Assembly: GCF_051622035.1 (NCBI RefSeq)
Contig: NC_135360.1
Location: 9,538,001-9,602,000, forward strand
DNA: 64,000 nucleotides
DNA from: Arctopsyche grandis
Taxonomy: Eukaryota > Arthropoda > Insecta > Trichoptera > Hydropsychidae
Direction of reading: 5' to 3'
The notes under the pieces are model-generated. The model did no database searches, was not told the origin of the DNA, and saw only the letters and a list, made by a program, of their open reading frames with translations. The translations under genes were made by a program, and so were the position numbers. Every line of letters starts with the position of its first letter. The first letter of the stretch is position 1. Positions 61,301-64,000 of this stretch are shown piece by piece.

Positions 61301-64000
61301 ATGTTTTGCAAGATATTTCTCGAAATGAAGAAAAGTGGAATTATGCCACTTTCAATTATAACGGCTCATATGTACATATGTATGTATTTGTACATTATTG
61401 GGAGAAGTTATTATCCAGACTGGAAAGTTTACTATTTATCTATTATAACCATCAACCCGAATAGGATAATGGAAAATTAAAAAAAAAATGAATCCATAAC
61501 GTTGAAAAAGTTAAGTTTGTCTAGAAAAGACAGTTAGTTGTGTCAATGAAACTTACAAAATGAATAAAATTATAAAGTACCTCATAACATGCCTTAGTTA
61601 TTTTTACTGCAATGACTTCTTCATGTACAAAACCGGTAATTAAAATAACAATATTTCAGTGTTTTTATTTTTTGACACACGGCAAGTATTTAAGTTGTGT
61701 AAAATACCACAAGTAAAAGTGAATACAAAATTATAACCAAACGACATTTTTATGTACTATAAATTACAACACGTACTAATTAGTGTAAAACGCGCAACTT
61801 TCCACTTGAGAAAATCACATTCGACGGACCATTTTACGCCTTTTCACTACCGTATAAGATCACACCGCTCACTTTTCCATATTTCCTCTTAAAAAGCACC
61901 TCAGAATCCGCAATCTTCCATCTATGAAATCGGGCGACCGCATCGAAAATATCCCACGGTAAATCAAAACGTACAAGCCGAGGCACGAAAGTTGACACCG
62001 TGTTAAATTTCCAATAAGAACCACGTGCAACTTTGGCACCGAGCTTAATTATAAATCGGCTAAACTGAAAACATCTTCGGACACTTCACTACCGGTAGAA
62101 ACAAATACAGACGTACATACGGTAAAACTAGAAATAACCACTTACCAGTTCTGTAGCCGGCGTTGGACAAATAAGCGGCGAACGAACGGGGCTCGTGGTC
62201 TGCCTGCCACGCTGGACCACTGCAGTTGTCGTTGTTTGTGAACACGTTGTGGTTATGAACATACATTCCAGTAAGCAACGAGCTCCTGAAAACGACAAAC
62301 AATCATAAATGTAATCAGAATTTCAATAACGGCGCGTTTCAAACAAAAGCATCGTCCAAACTATGGATAGCTATGCTTAAAAAAAAACATTTTTTTGTCA
62401 AACTCGTAGTATAAACTCGCTATATAATAATTTTATGTACATATGTAATATCATGGATGGACTTTGTTCCGCAGCCAGATCAGATGTATGCAATTATATG
62501 GAGCATGCCATACCGGGCGATCCACTGGTTGCCCAAGACATAAAATCACCCGACGCCCTCGGTCTGGTCACGGTGATTTTGTTGCTTGTATTGGGGGACG
62601 TAACACTGTGTCACTGTGGACTAACATCATGAAAAAACTTTGAACACGTGTGACTGAATAGTCATATATTGAAAACTATTATAGGTATTAGTGAGGGGAA
62701 TCTTGGTTACTTCTGTTCGTCCGAGTTGGGTGACCATGAGCAACTACGCTTGGGCCACAAAATCACTACTAAGTCACCTGGTGTGATATTTTTTCACTAT
62801 ATCATCGCCGATGACAAACCGCCGAGTGTGGCACCATCCAATACAACGCCATACATTTTGAGGGATCGTGTTGGTTGTTCAAGTGATAAAATTTTCGAGA
62901 CCAGAACCAACGCCGGCGACCGATCTCGCTGGTTGGCAGATTTAACTGCTTGAGAGACCGATGAGTTGTACAGTGCGACATGCTCTATACAGCTGCATAC
63001 ATTTGATCTGGTCACGCAACTAGTCGGCCGACAAAGTCGCTCGCAAGTCGCTCGGTGTGGCCCGGCTCTTACACATACAACAGTCGTTGGCTATTTGGAT
63101 TGAAATAATGCATAAACGCTATTGACGGTTAATAACAATATACACCTATTGGTTAGTAGTCAACAAGTATTAAATATTTAAGGGTTTGTATTTTTTTAAT
63201 ATGACATTCAAGTGGCCTACGATGTATAGTATACGCTAAGGACTTGTCAAGTATATTAAATTAATTAATCATTTTCCAATTCAATTCCATTACTCCTGGT
63301 ATTATGGGCAAGCACAAAAAGTCGTGAATTTAGAATAAAGTCTAAGATTACTAGCTGAAAACTTACTAAGTGAAAGTCAAAATTGTACACTAACAAATGT
63401 TCTACTGTCTGCATGAAATGCAATTGGCCGAGAGGCGATGAAAGAGATAACATAAACGTTTTACCTAAGTATGTACTATAATTTATGTATTATGGTATAC
63501 CAAATTTGGTTCTGTAAATAGGTTGAGCATTTTGAGAATTATACCTTAAGCGAAAACTTGATTATGTACTGTAGATTTGCTTAGCGACATAATGAATTTG
63601 TAAATTACAATCTTATTATTTTTAACTGATGATGCTCGATCGGTTACAATTTATCTTATTTTTTCTTTAGTATAGAGTTATAGACTCATTTGTGCAGTAT
63701 AGAAATAGCTTTAGTATAGAGTTATAGACTCATTTGTGCAGTATATAAATAGCTTTCGTATAAATTGTTTCAAGGATAATAAATGGAAAAATGAATGTTC
63801 AAAATCTACATAGATTCCTATTAAGACTATGAAACACGCTACTATTCAATCTTTTCGAAAGTGAAAGTTTATTTATGTGTTTCCGTAAATTTTAAACTTT
63901 GAACAAAGGTTTGCAAACAGTCTTCAAATAGTCAGTCATATACCACACATGGCATTCAAAAATACTATAGGTACATAATTCAAAAAGAACTAACCTTGAA
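16309..64000 (-). CDS. Sulf1: Extracellular heparan sulfate 6-O-endosulfatase (Sulf), 5' end outside window
   Basis: Sulf removes 6-O-sulfate from heparan sulfate at the cell surface and so adjusts Wnt, Hedgehog, BMP and FGF signalling. Fifteen complete exons join with every phase consistent: 62285-62146, 36440-36289, 33453-33284, 23203-23065, 22968-22781, 22702-22535, 22451-22175, 21615-21462, 21387-21215, 21139-19599, 19183-19075, 18991-18772, 18690-18427, 16576-16507 and 16396-16309, preceded by the 3' end of another exon at 64000-63995. The protein runs from the sulfatase domain ([92 protein letters not shown]) through a long charged hydrophilic domain to the C-terminal hallmark [20 protein letters not shown]. 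About 1,285 residues are visible; the signal peptide and active-site cysteine exons are beyond the right edge. The hydrophilic region is unusually long. Introns reach 25.7 kb. Confidence 0.96.
16507..16576 (-). CDS. Sulf1: Sulf penultimate exon
   Basis: A 70-base exon between an acceptor ending CTAG and a strong donor (GTCAA|GTAAGT). It encodes [23 protein letters not shown]. The phase fits the donor at 18427 (ATGG|GTATAT gives Ala-Met-Ala-Ser). Confidence 0.75.
16800..17275. repeat. Dispersed repeat R-A, copy with internal insertion
   Basis: The blocks AACTGCACGTAA, ACAGCAGTAACCGACA, GATCTATTCATACTATACAG, ACATGTCACCGAAACGTATC and TTTTCTTTGGCCA recur in the same order at 38930-39180. In this copy about 220 bp (about 16905-17130), starting near GCATGGCC and carrying GGGCCCTGA at both sides, separates the second and third blocks and looks like a nested insertion. 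Confidence 0.6.
17486..17525 (+). repeat. 20-bp tandem duplication
   Basis: AAGACTATGTCTCTAATACG occurs twice in direct succession. It is a simple local duplication in a Sulf intron. Confidence 0.8.
18068..18222. mobile_element. 155-bp MITE with about 35-bp inverted arms
   Basis: The left AGTATAGTCGATCGTTTGCT, continuing into AGCAGGTTTAAAAACAT, is inverted on the right as ATGTTTTTAAACCTGCTAGT ... CCGACTATACT. It lies in the Sulf intron between 16576 and 18427. Confidence 0.75.
18427..18690 (-). CDS. Sulf1: Sulf exon: conserved end of C-terminal domain
   Basis: Encodes [35 protein letters not shown] and a lower-complexity end with a run of alanines ([11 protein letters not shown]). [13 protein letters not shown] corresponds to the conserved last block of Sulf C-terminal domains. 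If the donor at 18426 is ignored, the frame ends five bases later with GIY and TAA (18416-18418), so an alternative, shorter C-terminus by intron read-through is possible. Confidence 0.85.
18772..18991 (-). CDS. Sulf1: Sulf exon: C-terminal cysteine-rich domain
   Basis: Encodes [60 protein letters not shown] and [13 protein letters not shown]. The FCxxNANNNTYxCLRTxNxTHNFLxCEF pattern is diagnostic for Sulf rather than any other sulfatase. N-glycosylation sequons (NNT, NST) are visible. Confidence 0.93.
19075..19183 (-). CDS. Sulf1: Sulf exon: basic coiled segment
   Basis: Encodes [36 protein letters not shown]. Highly basic helical segment joining the hydrophilic and C-terminal domains; a likely heparan sulfate contact. 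Phase 2 in, phase 0 out. Confidence 0.85.
19599..21139 (-). CDS. Sulf1: Sulf giant hydrophilic-domain exon (513 codons)
   Basis: A single 1,541-base exon beginning [20 protein letters not shown] and ending YCEPD. It contains furin-type basic sites (FTRVKRSI near residue 43 and [11 protein letters not shown] near residue 125 of the exon), a cysteine-bearing stretch ([16 protein letters not shown]), acidic stretches, and a long Ser/Thr/Asn-rich segment with many N-glycosylation sequons (NATF, NETS, NDS, NLT). Vertebrate Sulfs are cut by furin in this domain. The exon is fully open and much of it is low in complexity, which makes this Sulf longer than most. Confidence 0.93.
21215..21387 (-). CDS. 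Sulf1: Sulf exon: start of hydrophilic domain
   Basis: Encodes [57 protein letters not shown]. Basic and cysteine-bearing, matching the Sulf-specific C-x(n)-C-x-x-GQ-W pattern that follows the catalytic domain. Confidence 0.9.
21462..21615 (-). CDS. Sulf1: Sulf exon: acidic linker
   Basis: Encodes [52 protein letters not shown] strongly acidic, probably disordered linker between the catalytic and hydrophilic domains. Acceptor TTTCCAG, donor G|GTTTGT. Confidence 0.85.
21668..21965 (-). mobile_element. tRNA-derived SINE copy 2 (variant 3' tail)
   Basis: The same SINE body as at 7820-8277, with the head near 21963 and a tail reading (minus strand) ATACCATAGGTGTCGCTCAG, GGACAATCC. The copy at 45037-45370 has the same tail. 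It is inserted in the Sulf intron 21616-22174. Confidence 0.75.
22175..22451 (-). CDS. Sulf1: Sulf exon: post-catalytic linker
   Basis: Encodes [40 protein letters not shown], then Thr-rich and acidic sequence ending GEIE before GT. The sequence is variable, but phase and acidity link it to the next exon (IDEEVADP). Confidence 0.85.
22535..22702 (-). CDS. Sulf1: Sulf exon: end of catalytic domain
   Basis: Encodes [55 protein letters not shown]. The VLNIDxAPTxLDxAG and DGxSxLPLL blocks are conserved sulfatase elements. Confidence 0.95.
22781..22968 (-). CDS. Sulf1: Sulf exon: metal-binding DH motif
   Basis: Encodes [71 protein letters not shown] carries the Asp-His calcium ligands of the sulfatase active site and [13 protein letters not shown] the substrate-side Lys. 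The donor (ACTGT|GTTTGT) is weak but required by phase. Confidence 0.95.
23065..23203 (-). CDS. Sulf1: Sulf exon
   Basis: Encodes [46 protein letters not shown]. The block Y(D/N)(H/Y)APNxDKxW is Sulf-specific. Acceptor ATTACAG, donor CAG|GTAATT. Confidence 0.95.
23305..23540. mobile_element. Helitron-like dispersed repeat, copy 2
   Basis: Shares ATAATTTCGGAAGAGACTTTG, CGATTCAAATAAATTTAAT, TTTACTATTAGATTAACCAT and GAGCGAAACCGGGTAAAACC with copies at 5545, 25388 and 27683. Ends near ACTAGTAG. Confidence 0.55.
24290..24640 (-). mobile_element. Non-autonomous element with CCCGTT hexamer array
   Basis: Starts ACTAGCTGAACCCAGCATGC and ends with the AATCGGTTCAGTGGCTTAGG / ACACATACAGACAGACATTC sequence common at one end of insect Helitron-like repeats. 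Inside are CCCGTT repeats at about 24340-24385 and again near 24445-24470. It is non-coding. Confidence 0.55.
25388..25790. mobile_element. Helitron-like dispersed repeat, copy 3 (longer variant)
   Basis: The same start (CTAATATATAATTTGGAAAG) and end (GAGCGAAGCCGGGTAATACA) as the other copies, with an extra GC-rich internal segment (GCGCCGAGGGCCAAGCCCTA near 25536) and a second ATAAGAGACTT motif near 25595, suggesting one copy joined to another. Confidence 0.55.
26672..26770. repeat. 99-bp hairpin with about 33-bp arms
   Basis: The left arm from 26672 (GCGTGCCGTTCATTGTTCAA, TGTTGTAAATGC) pairs with the right arm to 26770 (GCATTTACAACAATTGAACA, ATGAGCGGCGCGC) with one or two mismatches. A smaller inner symmetry (AAAGGTT/AACCTTT) forms the loop. 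It could be a tiny MITE or a pre-miRNA-like hairpin in a Sulf intron. Confidence 0.7.
26860..27055 (-). mobile_element. tRNA-derived SINE copy 3
   Basis: Minus-strand head near 27055 with a B-box-like GGGTTCAAATCCC, followed by the body CTTAGATTTGTGACTCCAGG, TCGATCATTTCC, TTGCCAATTTTTC. The tail is degraded. Confidence 0.7.
27683..27885. mobile_element. Helitron-like dispersed repeat, copy 4
   Basis: CTAATATATAATTTCGAAAG at the start and GAGCGAAGCCGGGTAAAACA at the end; the most compact copy, useful as a family reference. Confidence 0.55.
27962..28350. mobile_element. MITE with about 100-bp inverted arms
   Basis: The left arm CACGGGCCCGAAAATGAAAC, GCTCGAAAACGCAAATAT, GGCAAAGATCGAAAATCGAA, AGATCTTAAGTCGAAAGATA is inverted at 28258-28350. 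The spacer (about 190 bp) is unrelated. The sequence AAAGTCGAAAGATCGAAAAG near 28508 is a further fragment. Confidence 0.75.
29365..29925 (+). mobile_element. 5'-truncated LINE, family with GCCACAATGG tail
   Basis: Begins with the last ORF2 codons ([12 protein letters not shown]) and continues through a T-rich 3' UTR to GGCCATTGTGGCGCATTAGG, TGTAATGCCACAATGGTCC and an AAATAAAT run. A second copy is at 31063-31722 and the same tail ends the SINE at 55020-55530. Confidence 0.75.
30190..30291 (+). mobile_element. LINE fragment interrupted by a SINE
   Basis: GTGCAAAAAGCATTTCTTCG, TACCCATATCTCTACCC and TTTTGGGTATGATTGGGTAT match 31070-31170 of the LINE copy downstream. It stops exactly where the SINE at 30292 starts. 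Confidence 0.65.
30292..30850 (+). mobile_element. tRNA-derived SINE copy 4, with two heads
   Basis: Two tRNA-like heads in tandem: TTCAGTCGTTAAGCTTCTGC ... GGGTTCGATCCC (30300-30360) and CTCGGTCGTTAAGCTTCTAT ... GGGTTCGATCCC (30430-30485). A single body follows (CTGCTGGTCAGACTTGGATA), then the tail GGCCAGGAAGGCGCATTGGG ... GGCCTTCCTG. It is the most complete + strand copy in the window. Confidence 0.8.
31063..31722 (+). mobile_element. 5'-truncated Jockey-like LINE with ORF2 C-terminus
   Basis: The + strand frame reads [60 protein letters not shown], the C-terminal end of Jockey-type ORF2. A TGA then interrupts [20 protein letters not shown] and [14 protein letters not shown]. The 3' UTR ends GCCACAATGGTCGAAAC and AAATAAATAAA. 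Confidence 0.8.
32160..32300 (+). mobile_element. SINE body fragment
   Basis: GTGCTGCTGGTCAGATTTGA, ATATTTGTGACTTCAAATTT, AGTTTGCCAATTTATCTGAT and TTTGTCACCACT match the body of the main SINE family. The head and tail are degraded. Confidence 0.6.
32455..32835 (+). mobile_element. SINE body joined to a GCACACTCG LINE tail
   Basis: The body fragment (GCCTTGGATATTTGACTCCA, GTTTGCCAATTTATCTGATT) is followed by AGCACACTCGTTGCATTGGA, GCAATCT, GAGTGTGC and an AAATAAATAAATTA tail. The LINE copy at 53745-54175 ends with the same tail, so this SINE probably used that LINE's reverse transcriptase. Confidence 0.65.
32866..33232. mobile_element. MITE family C, copy 1 (GGGCGAAAACACACTGAGTGG)
   Basis: Left end AAGGGCGAAAACACACTGAG; the right end carries GTGCCGTGCTGCAC ... 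AGTGTGTTCTTAC. The interior TTTTATCCTTGTATTTATCC, TTGACAGTGGTCGATAACGG, TTTGAAGAAATGTATG is shared with copies near 48000, 51400, 56600 and 58950. It ends just 50 bp from a Sulf exon. Confidence 0.6.
33284..33453 (-). CDS. Sulf1: Sulf exon
   Basis: Encodes [66 protein letters not shown] and the following H match the conserved sulfatase active-site histidine region. Acceptor TTTGCAG, donor CA|GTAAGT. Confidence 0.95.
34026..34282 (-). mobile_element. MITE family B (GAGCCGTTATAATTGAAAGTGGC), copy 1
   Basis: Inverted relative to copies at 50937 and 61129. Shares CTCGCAAAACCTTAAATGTAA, GAAGTGATAACAATTTGTGA, CAAACAGAAATATTGTTTTTG and GAAAATTGGACTTCCGCTAC. The left end lacks part of the terminal repeat. 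Confidence 0.8.
35350..35460 (+). mobile_element. LINE fragment (ORF2 C-terminus)
   Basis: The + strand reads [20 protein letters not shown]. The LRWAGHVARM motif is typical of the C-terminal end of RTE/R4-like LINE ORFs. Only this short piece is recognisable. Confidence 0.6.
36289..36440 (-). CDS. Sulf1: Sulf exon: GKYLNKYNG block
   Basis: Encodes [50 protein letters not shown]. [19 protein letters not shown] is a Sulf hallmark. Acceptor GGTTGCAG, donor AAG|GTTAGA; phase 1 in, 0 out. Confidence 0.96.
37266..37810 (-). mobile_element. piggyBac-like MITE, copy 1
   Basis: Ends CCCTTTGAATGCTGATCAAC and GACGTCAGAACTCAAAGGG-like (right end ACTCAAAGGG), flanked by TTCA (a decayed TTAA) on the left and TTAA on the right. 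Inverted copy of 41584-42159; the two share AACGCCAATCGGCGTT, GTCAATGTTTATAAAGACTG, AATTTCTCGATGGAAATCCC and CCGAAATCCTCGGCGGTAG-like blocks. No transposase. Confidence 0.8.
38200..38570. promoter_or_regulatory. GC-richer, repeat-free intron island (candidate regulatory DNA)
   Basis: Clearly richer in G+C than the surrounding intron and not matching any repeat family in the window. The open frames here on both strands are mutually overlapping and lack family resemblance, so I do not call a gene. Regulatory role is only a possibility. Confidence 0.25.
38930..39180. repeat. Dispersed repeat R-A, uninterrupted copy
   Basis: AACTGCACGTAAATAGCAG, ACAGCAGTAACCGACACG, ATCTATTCATATTATACAGC, ACATGTCACCGAAACGTATC and TTTTCTTTGGCCA, in the same order as 16800-17275. 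Followed by a G-run (39190-39206). Confidence 0.6.
39530..40018 (-). mobile_element. tRNA-derived SINE copy 5
   Basis: Minus-strand copy: head near 40018, B-box-like GAATTCAAATCCC, body ATCTTGGATCTGTGACTCTA, and the tail GGCCAGGAAGGCGCATTGGG ... CAGGCCTTCCTGG with TAAA repeats near 39530. Confidence 0.75.
41584..42159 (+). mobile_element. piggyBac-like MITE, copy 2, with intact TTAA sites
   Basis: TTAA (41580-41583), CACTTTGAGTGCTGACG at the left end, GCATTCAAAGGG at the right end, TTAA (42160-42163). Length 576 bp. No transposase frame. Oriented opposite to copy 1; both copies keep AACGCCAATCGGCGTTGATC next to the same end. Confidence 0.85.
42640..42890 (+). mobile_element. mariner transposase N-terminal remnant
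   Basis: Reads, with a shift, [67 protein letters not shown]. The F-x-x-G ... D ... RSGRP ... D ... IAE ... SHGTV order is the helix-turn-helix region of mariner transposases. The catalytic part is absent. Confidence 0.8.
42977..43568 (-). mobile_element. hAT element with 8-bp target duplication
   Basis: CAGGGCTGTGGAGTCG at 42977 and CGACTCCACAGCCCTG at 43568 are perfect inverted ends. GATTAATG flanks both sides (42969-42976 and 43569-43576). Sub-terminal GACTCC repeats occur at both ends. On the minus strand near 43220-43310 it reads [20 protein letters not shown], the C-terminal dimerisation (hATC) motif of hAT transposases, so it is an internally deleted copy. Confidence 0.93.
43670..44060. 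promoter_or_regulatory. GC-richer, repeat-free intron island
   Basis: From GGTGGCGCCACTGTTCGCC to about 44060 the base composition changes to GC-rich, including C-rich tracts. No open frame with family resemblance. It might be a conserved intronic element of Sulf; no direct evidence for function. Confidence 0.25.
45037..45370 (+). mobile_element. tRNA-derived SINE copy 6 (variant 3' tail)
   Basis: Head GCCAGCAGTATAATTCAGTG and B box GGGTTCAAGCCC, body CTGCTGGTCAGACTTGGATA, CAAGTCGATCACTTCC, then the tail ACCATAGGTGTCGCTCAGGG, GCAGTCCCTAATG shared with copy 2 at 21668-21965. Confidence 0.8.
46636..47405 (-). mobile_element. tRNA-derived SINE copy 7, split by a foldback insertion
   Basis: The head half at 47135-47405 (minus strand; GGGTTCGATCCC, CTGCTGGTCAGACTTTGATA, GACTACTATGTCACCACT-like end) and the tail half at 46636-46775 (GGCCAGGAAGGCGCATTGGG, GGCCTTCCTG) are parts of one SINE separated by the 322-bp hairpin at 46783-47104. 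Confidence 0.75.
46783..47104. mobile_element. 322-bp near-complete foldback (hairpin) element
   Basis: The left arm starting CAGATTAACGGACGGCTGCT and the right arm ending GTTAATCTG are inverted over about 155 bp each, with few mismatches and a loop of about 10 bases near 46945-46955. It includes GATAGATTGCACATCAGATG, GTGCACAGATGCAATTATTA and GAGTTGGATCTTTC on both arms. One arm carries a small extra segment (TGGTAATTATTAAAA). It is inserted in SINE copy 7. Confidence 0.85.
47940..48420. mobile_element. MITE family C, copy 2 (with internal duplication)
   Basis: TTTTTGGTGACATTTTATTC, TTTGACAGTGATTGACAACG, ATTTGAAGAAATGTAGGAG and AACAATTACATGAAGACACG are shared with copies at 32866 and 58890. 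The final AATTAACAATGACATGAGGA ... GTGTCTGCGCCTTTAG repeats part of the element. Confidence 0.5.
49270..49603 (-). mobile_element. LINE fragment (RTE/R4-like ORF C-terminus)
   Basis: Minus strand: [51 protein letters not shown], then after a frame break [22 protein letters not shown]. The WVGHIxR and W..LGEA..Q order is the C-terminal end of many arthropod LINE ORFs. A TACATA-rich stretch interrupts it. Dead copy. Confidence 0.75.
49686..49800. mobile_element. 115-bp MITE with 17-bp perfect inverted repeats
   Basis: GGTAGGACCGGAAGCGT at 49686-49702 and ACGCTTCCGGTCCTACC at 49784-49800. Flanked by CACTAGA on the left and ACTAGTC on the right, so an ACTAG-like target duplication is possible. 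It is inserted next to the LINE fragment. Confidence 0.85.
50510..50870. promoter_or_regulatory. GC-richer, repeat-free intron island
   Basis: From ACACATCGATCGTTAGCGAA to about 50870: no repeat match in the window, higher G+C, no open frame of note. A candidate regulatory element only. Confidence 0.2.
50937..51191 (+). mobile_element. MITE family B, copy 2
   Basis: Shares with 61129-61372 the run TTGAAAGTGGCGGAAGTCCA, ATTTTCAGTTCCAAAAACAC, TATTTCTGTTTGACTT and the right end CACTTTCAAATACAACGGCT. The left terminal repeat is degraded (CAGCTGCTAT). Confidence 0.85.
51340..51600 (-). mobile_element. MITE family C, copy 3
   Basis: Reversed blocks: TTTCTCCTACATTTATTCAA, ATCATCGTTATTGATCGCTG, TCAAACCTATC match the reverse complement of the 48000 copy. 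It ends near GTGTCTGCACCTATAAG. Confidence 0.5.
51794..51831. repeat. 17-bp perfect inverted repeat with 4-base loop
   Basis: CGAGCGTTGCCACGTTA (51794-51810) and TAACGTGGCAACGCTCG (51815-51831), loop CGAG. Weaker symmetry continues outward (TAATACCGAC on the left, CTCGGTATA on the right), so this is the centre of a longer, eroded foldback. Confidence 0.85.
52240..52635 (-). mobile_element. tRNA-derived SINE copy 8 with GCACACTCG-type LINE tail
   Basis: Minus-strand head near 52635 (B-box-like GGTTCGAGTCCC), body CCTTGGTTTGTGCCTCCAGG, TCGATCATTTTC, and the tail TAGTACACTCGTTGCTTTGT, AGCGATCTGTC, GAGTGTACAT followed by AAATAAAATAAAATAAA. The tail matches the LINE end at 54090-54170. Confidence 0.7.
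53745..54175 (+). mobile_element. 5'-truncated LINE, family with GCACACTCG tail
   Basis: The + strand frame reads [49 protein letters not shown], the C-terminal end of a Jockey-like ORF2. The 3' UTR ends AGCACACTCGTCGCTTTGGA, GCAATCTGTTAGACGATTGT and an AAATAAATAAATAAT run. It is the likely partner of SINE copies at 32455 and 52240. Confidence 0.75.
55020..55530 (-). mobile_element. Second tRNA-derived SINE family with GCCACAATGG LINE tail
   Basis: Minus-strand head (GGCTAAGCCACAGTGTAGTT, B box GTGGGTTCAAACCC) differs from the main family. The body reads TCCAGTTCAACCGTCTCCTG, and the tail GGCCATTGTGGCGCATTAGG, TGTAATGCCACAATGGTCC with TAAATAAATAAA. That tail is the same as in the LINE copies at 29365-29925 and 31063-31722. 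Confidence 0.75.
55540..56010. promoter_or_regulatory. GC-richer, repeat-free intron island
   Basis: Contains two adjoining open frames on + (55539-55736 and 55770-56000) but neither shows family resemblance or splice-site support. The sharp rise in G+C and lack of repeats suggest constrained non-coding DNA. Confidence 0.25.
56570..56660 (+). mobile_element. MITE family C, fragment
   Basis: GTGTTTTCGGTGCATTTTAT, CCTTGTATTGACAGTGATCG, ATAACGGCGATTCACATATT, TGAAGAAATGTA: the interior of family C only; the ends are missing. Confidence 0.5.
58890..59240 (-). mobile_element. MITE family C, copy 4
   Basis: Reversed relative to 32866: GTGTGGCACGGCACATCTAC, GTGATAGGCGTGTCTTCATG, TTCTTACATTTCTTCAAATA, TCAATCACTGTCAAATC, ending in ATTATGTGTCTCTGAGGC. 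A fairly complete copy. Confidence 0.55.
59462..59800 (+). other. 112-codon open frame of unknown origin, opposite strand to Sulf
   Basis: Open from 59462 (after TAG 59459-59461) to TAA at 59798. The second half reads [46 protein letters not shown]. The [13 protein letters not shown] stretch is reminiscent of the start of insect DUF229-type secreted proteins, but the match is from memory and short. Locally GC-rich and repeat-free. GTGGGT at 59787 could be a splice donor. It could be an exon of a nested gene, a pseudogene piece, or chance. No product assigned. Confidence 0.3.
60125..60647. mobile_element. 523-bp MITE with a second inverted repeat inside
   Basis: The ends GGTGCTACTTTAGTATGCGG (left) and CCGCATACTAAAGTAGCACC (right) are perfect inverted copies extending over 27 bp, and the CTTTAGTATGCGGTCTACCT unit is repeated in the left arm. 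Inside, 60271-60346 and 60390-60459 form another inverted pair of about 70 bp (AAATGAATAG, CCAACCTTAACTTAACCT, GGTGTTGGCTGC). TACATACATATG lies on one side and CATATGTATGTA on the other. Confidence 0.85.
61129..61372 (+). mobile_element. MITE family B, intact copy
   Basis: ATGAGCCGTTATGATTGAAA at the left and TTTCAATTATAACGGCTCAT at the right form a near-perfect inverted repeat of about 27 bp. The 244-bp interior is the same as at 50937-51191 and, reversed, 34026-34282. Non-coding; a TA target site is plausible. Confidence 0.9.
62146..62285 (-). CDS. Sulf1: Sulf exon directly after the active-site signature
   Basis: Encodes [47 protein letters not shown]. LLTGxYxHNHNV continues the C-x-P-S-R-S-S-x-L-T-G sulfatase signature, whose first residues are in the exon starting at 63995. 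Acceptor GTTTTCAG, donor G|GTAAG. Confidence 0.96.
62435..63065. repeat. Dispersed repeat shared with 15110-15410
   Basis: ATACAACGCCATACATTTTG, TTTGATCTGGTCACGCAAC and GGTGTGGCCCGGCTCTTAC match the 15 kb copy in order. The segment 62460-62560 (CAGATCAGATGTATGCAATT, GCATGCCATACCGGGCGATC) is a further inverted fragment of the same sequence. Type unknown; non-coding. Confidence 0.5.
63667..63754 (+). repeat. 44-bp tandem duplication
   Basis: TTAGTATAGAGTTATAGACT, continuing CATTTGTGCAGTATAGAAAT AGCT, occurs twice head to tail with one mismatch. It is a simple local duplication in a Sulf intron. Confidence 0.9.
63995..64000 (-). CDS. Sulf1: 3' end of the Sulf exon that encodes the catalytic C-x-P-S-R
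   Basis: The window ends (minus strand) TTCAAG followed by GTTAGT, a good splice donor. Joined to 62285 (GAGC) it reads T|TCA|AGG|AGC|TCG, that is (Pro)-Ser-Arg-Ser-Ser, exactly the phase and residues required before LLTG. The formylglycine-forming cysteine should lie two codons further, outside the window. Confidence 0.8.

Larger units (their letters stand above)
36441..62145. other. Sulf intron of about 25.7 kb
   Basis: The largest intron in the window. The exons on both sides join G|GC (Gly) without missing residues relative to the family, so no Sulf coding exon is expected inside. It contains piggyBac-like, hAT, mariner, LINE, SINE and MITE insertions, several GC-richer repeat-free islands, and one open frame on the + strand (59462-59800). 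Confidence 0.8.

Overview
This is nuclear DNA of an insect (order not resolved): AT-rich, with spliced genes, GT-AG introns, abundant TACATA/TATG simple repeats and dense remnants of transposable elements. No bacterial, viral or organellar gene organisation is visible. Four host genes can be supported. Going by exon phase and by recognisable protein families they are: (1) the 3' two thirds of RFC1, the large subunit of the replication factor C clamp loader, + strand, 42-6060; (2) the last coding exon of a small single-pass mitochondrial protein resembling complex I subunit NDUFA3/B9, - strand, 6420-6636, convergent with RFC1; (3) a complete two-exon MRNIP (MRN-complex interacting protein), + strand, 12843-14066; (4) Sulf1, the extracellular heparan sulfate 6-O-endosulfatase, - strand, 16309 to beyond the right edge of the window.

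Sulf fills three quarters of the window. Fifteen complete exons plus the last 6 bases of a sixteenth can be joined with all phases consistent, giving about 1,285 residues. The exons lie in two groups: a 3' cluster (16309-23203) coding the end of the catalytic domain, a very large hydrophilic domain and the C-terminal domain; and widely spaced 5' exons at 33284, 36289, 62146 and 63995, separated by introns of about 10, 2.8, 25.7 and 1.7 kb. The exon junction at the right edge splits the sulfatase signature (C-x-P-S-R): the catalytic cysteine lies just outside the window.

The 6.6-12.7 kb interval and the Sulf introns are filled with mobile elements. These include truncated non-LTR retrotransposons, tRNA-derived SINEs that carry the same 3' tails as neighbouring LINEs, a Merlin/ISXO2-type transposase gene whose third catalytic acid is missing, a hAT element with an 8-bp target duplication, a paired piggyBac-like MITE with TTAA sites, a mariner remnant, several foldback elements with long inverted repeats, and at least three dispersed MITE families. 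Several insertions are nested. A few GC-richer, repeat-free islands in the large Sulf introns stand out as candidate regulatory DNA, and one of them (59462-59800) is open for 112 codons on the strand opposite Sulf.

Functionally, RFC1 (PCNA loading) and MRNIP (double-strand break response) are both genome-maintenance genes, but they are separated by about 6.7 kb of mobile DNA and share no visible regulation. Sulf edits heparan sulfate at the cell surface and so tunes Wnt, Hedgehog and FGF signalling. I found no rRNA, tRNA gene, CRISPR array or bacterial-type operon. Splice sites were read by eye; coordinates may be off by one or two bases.
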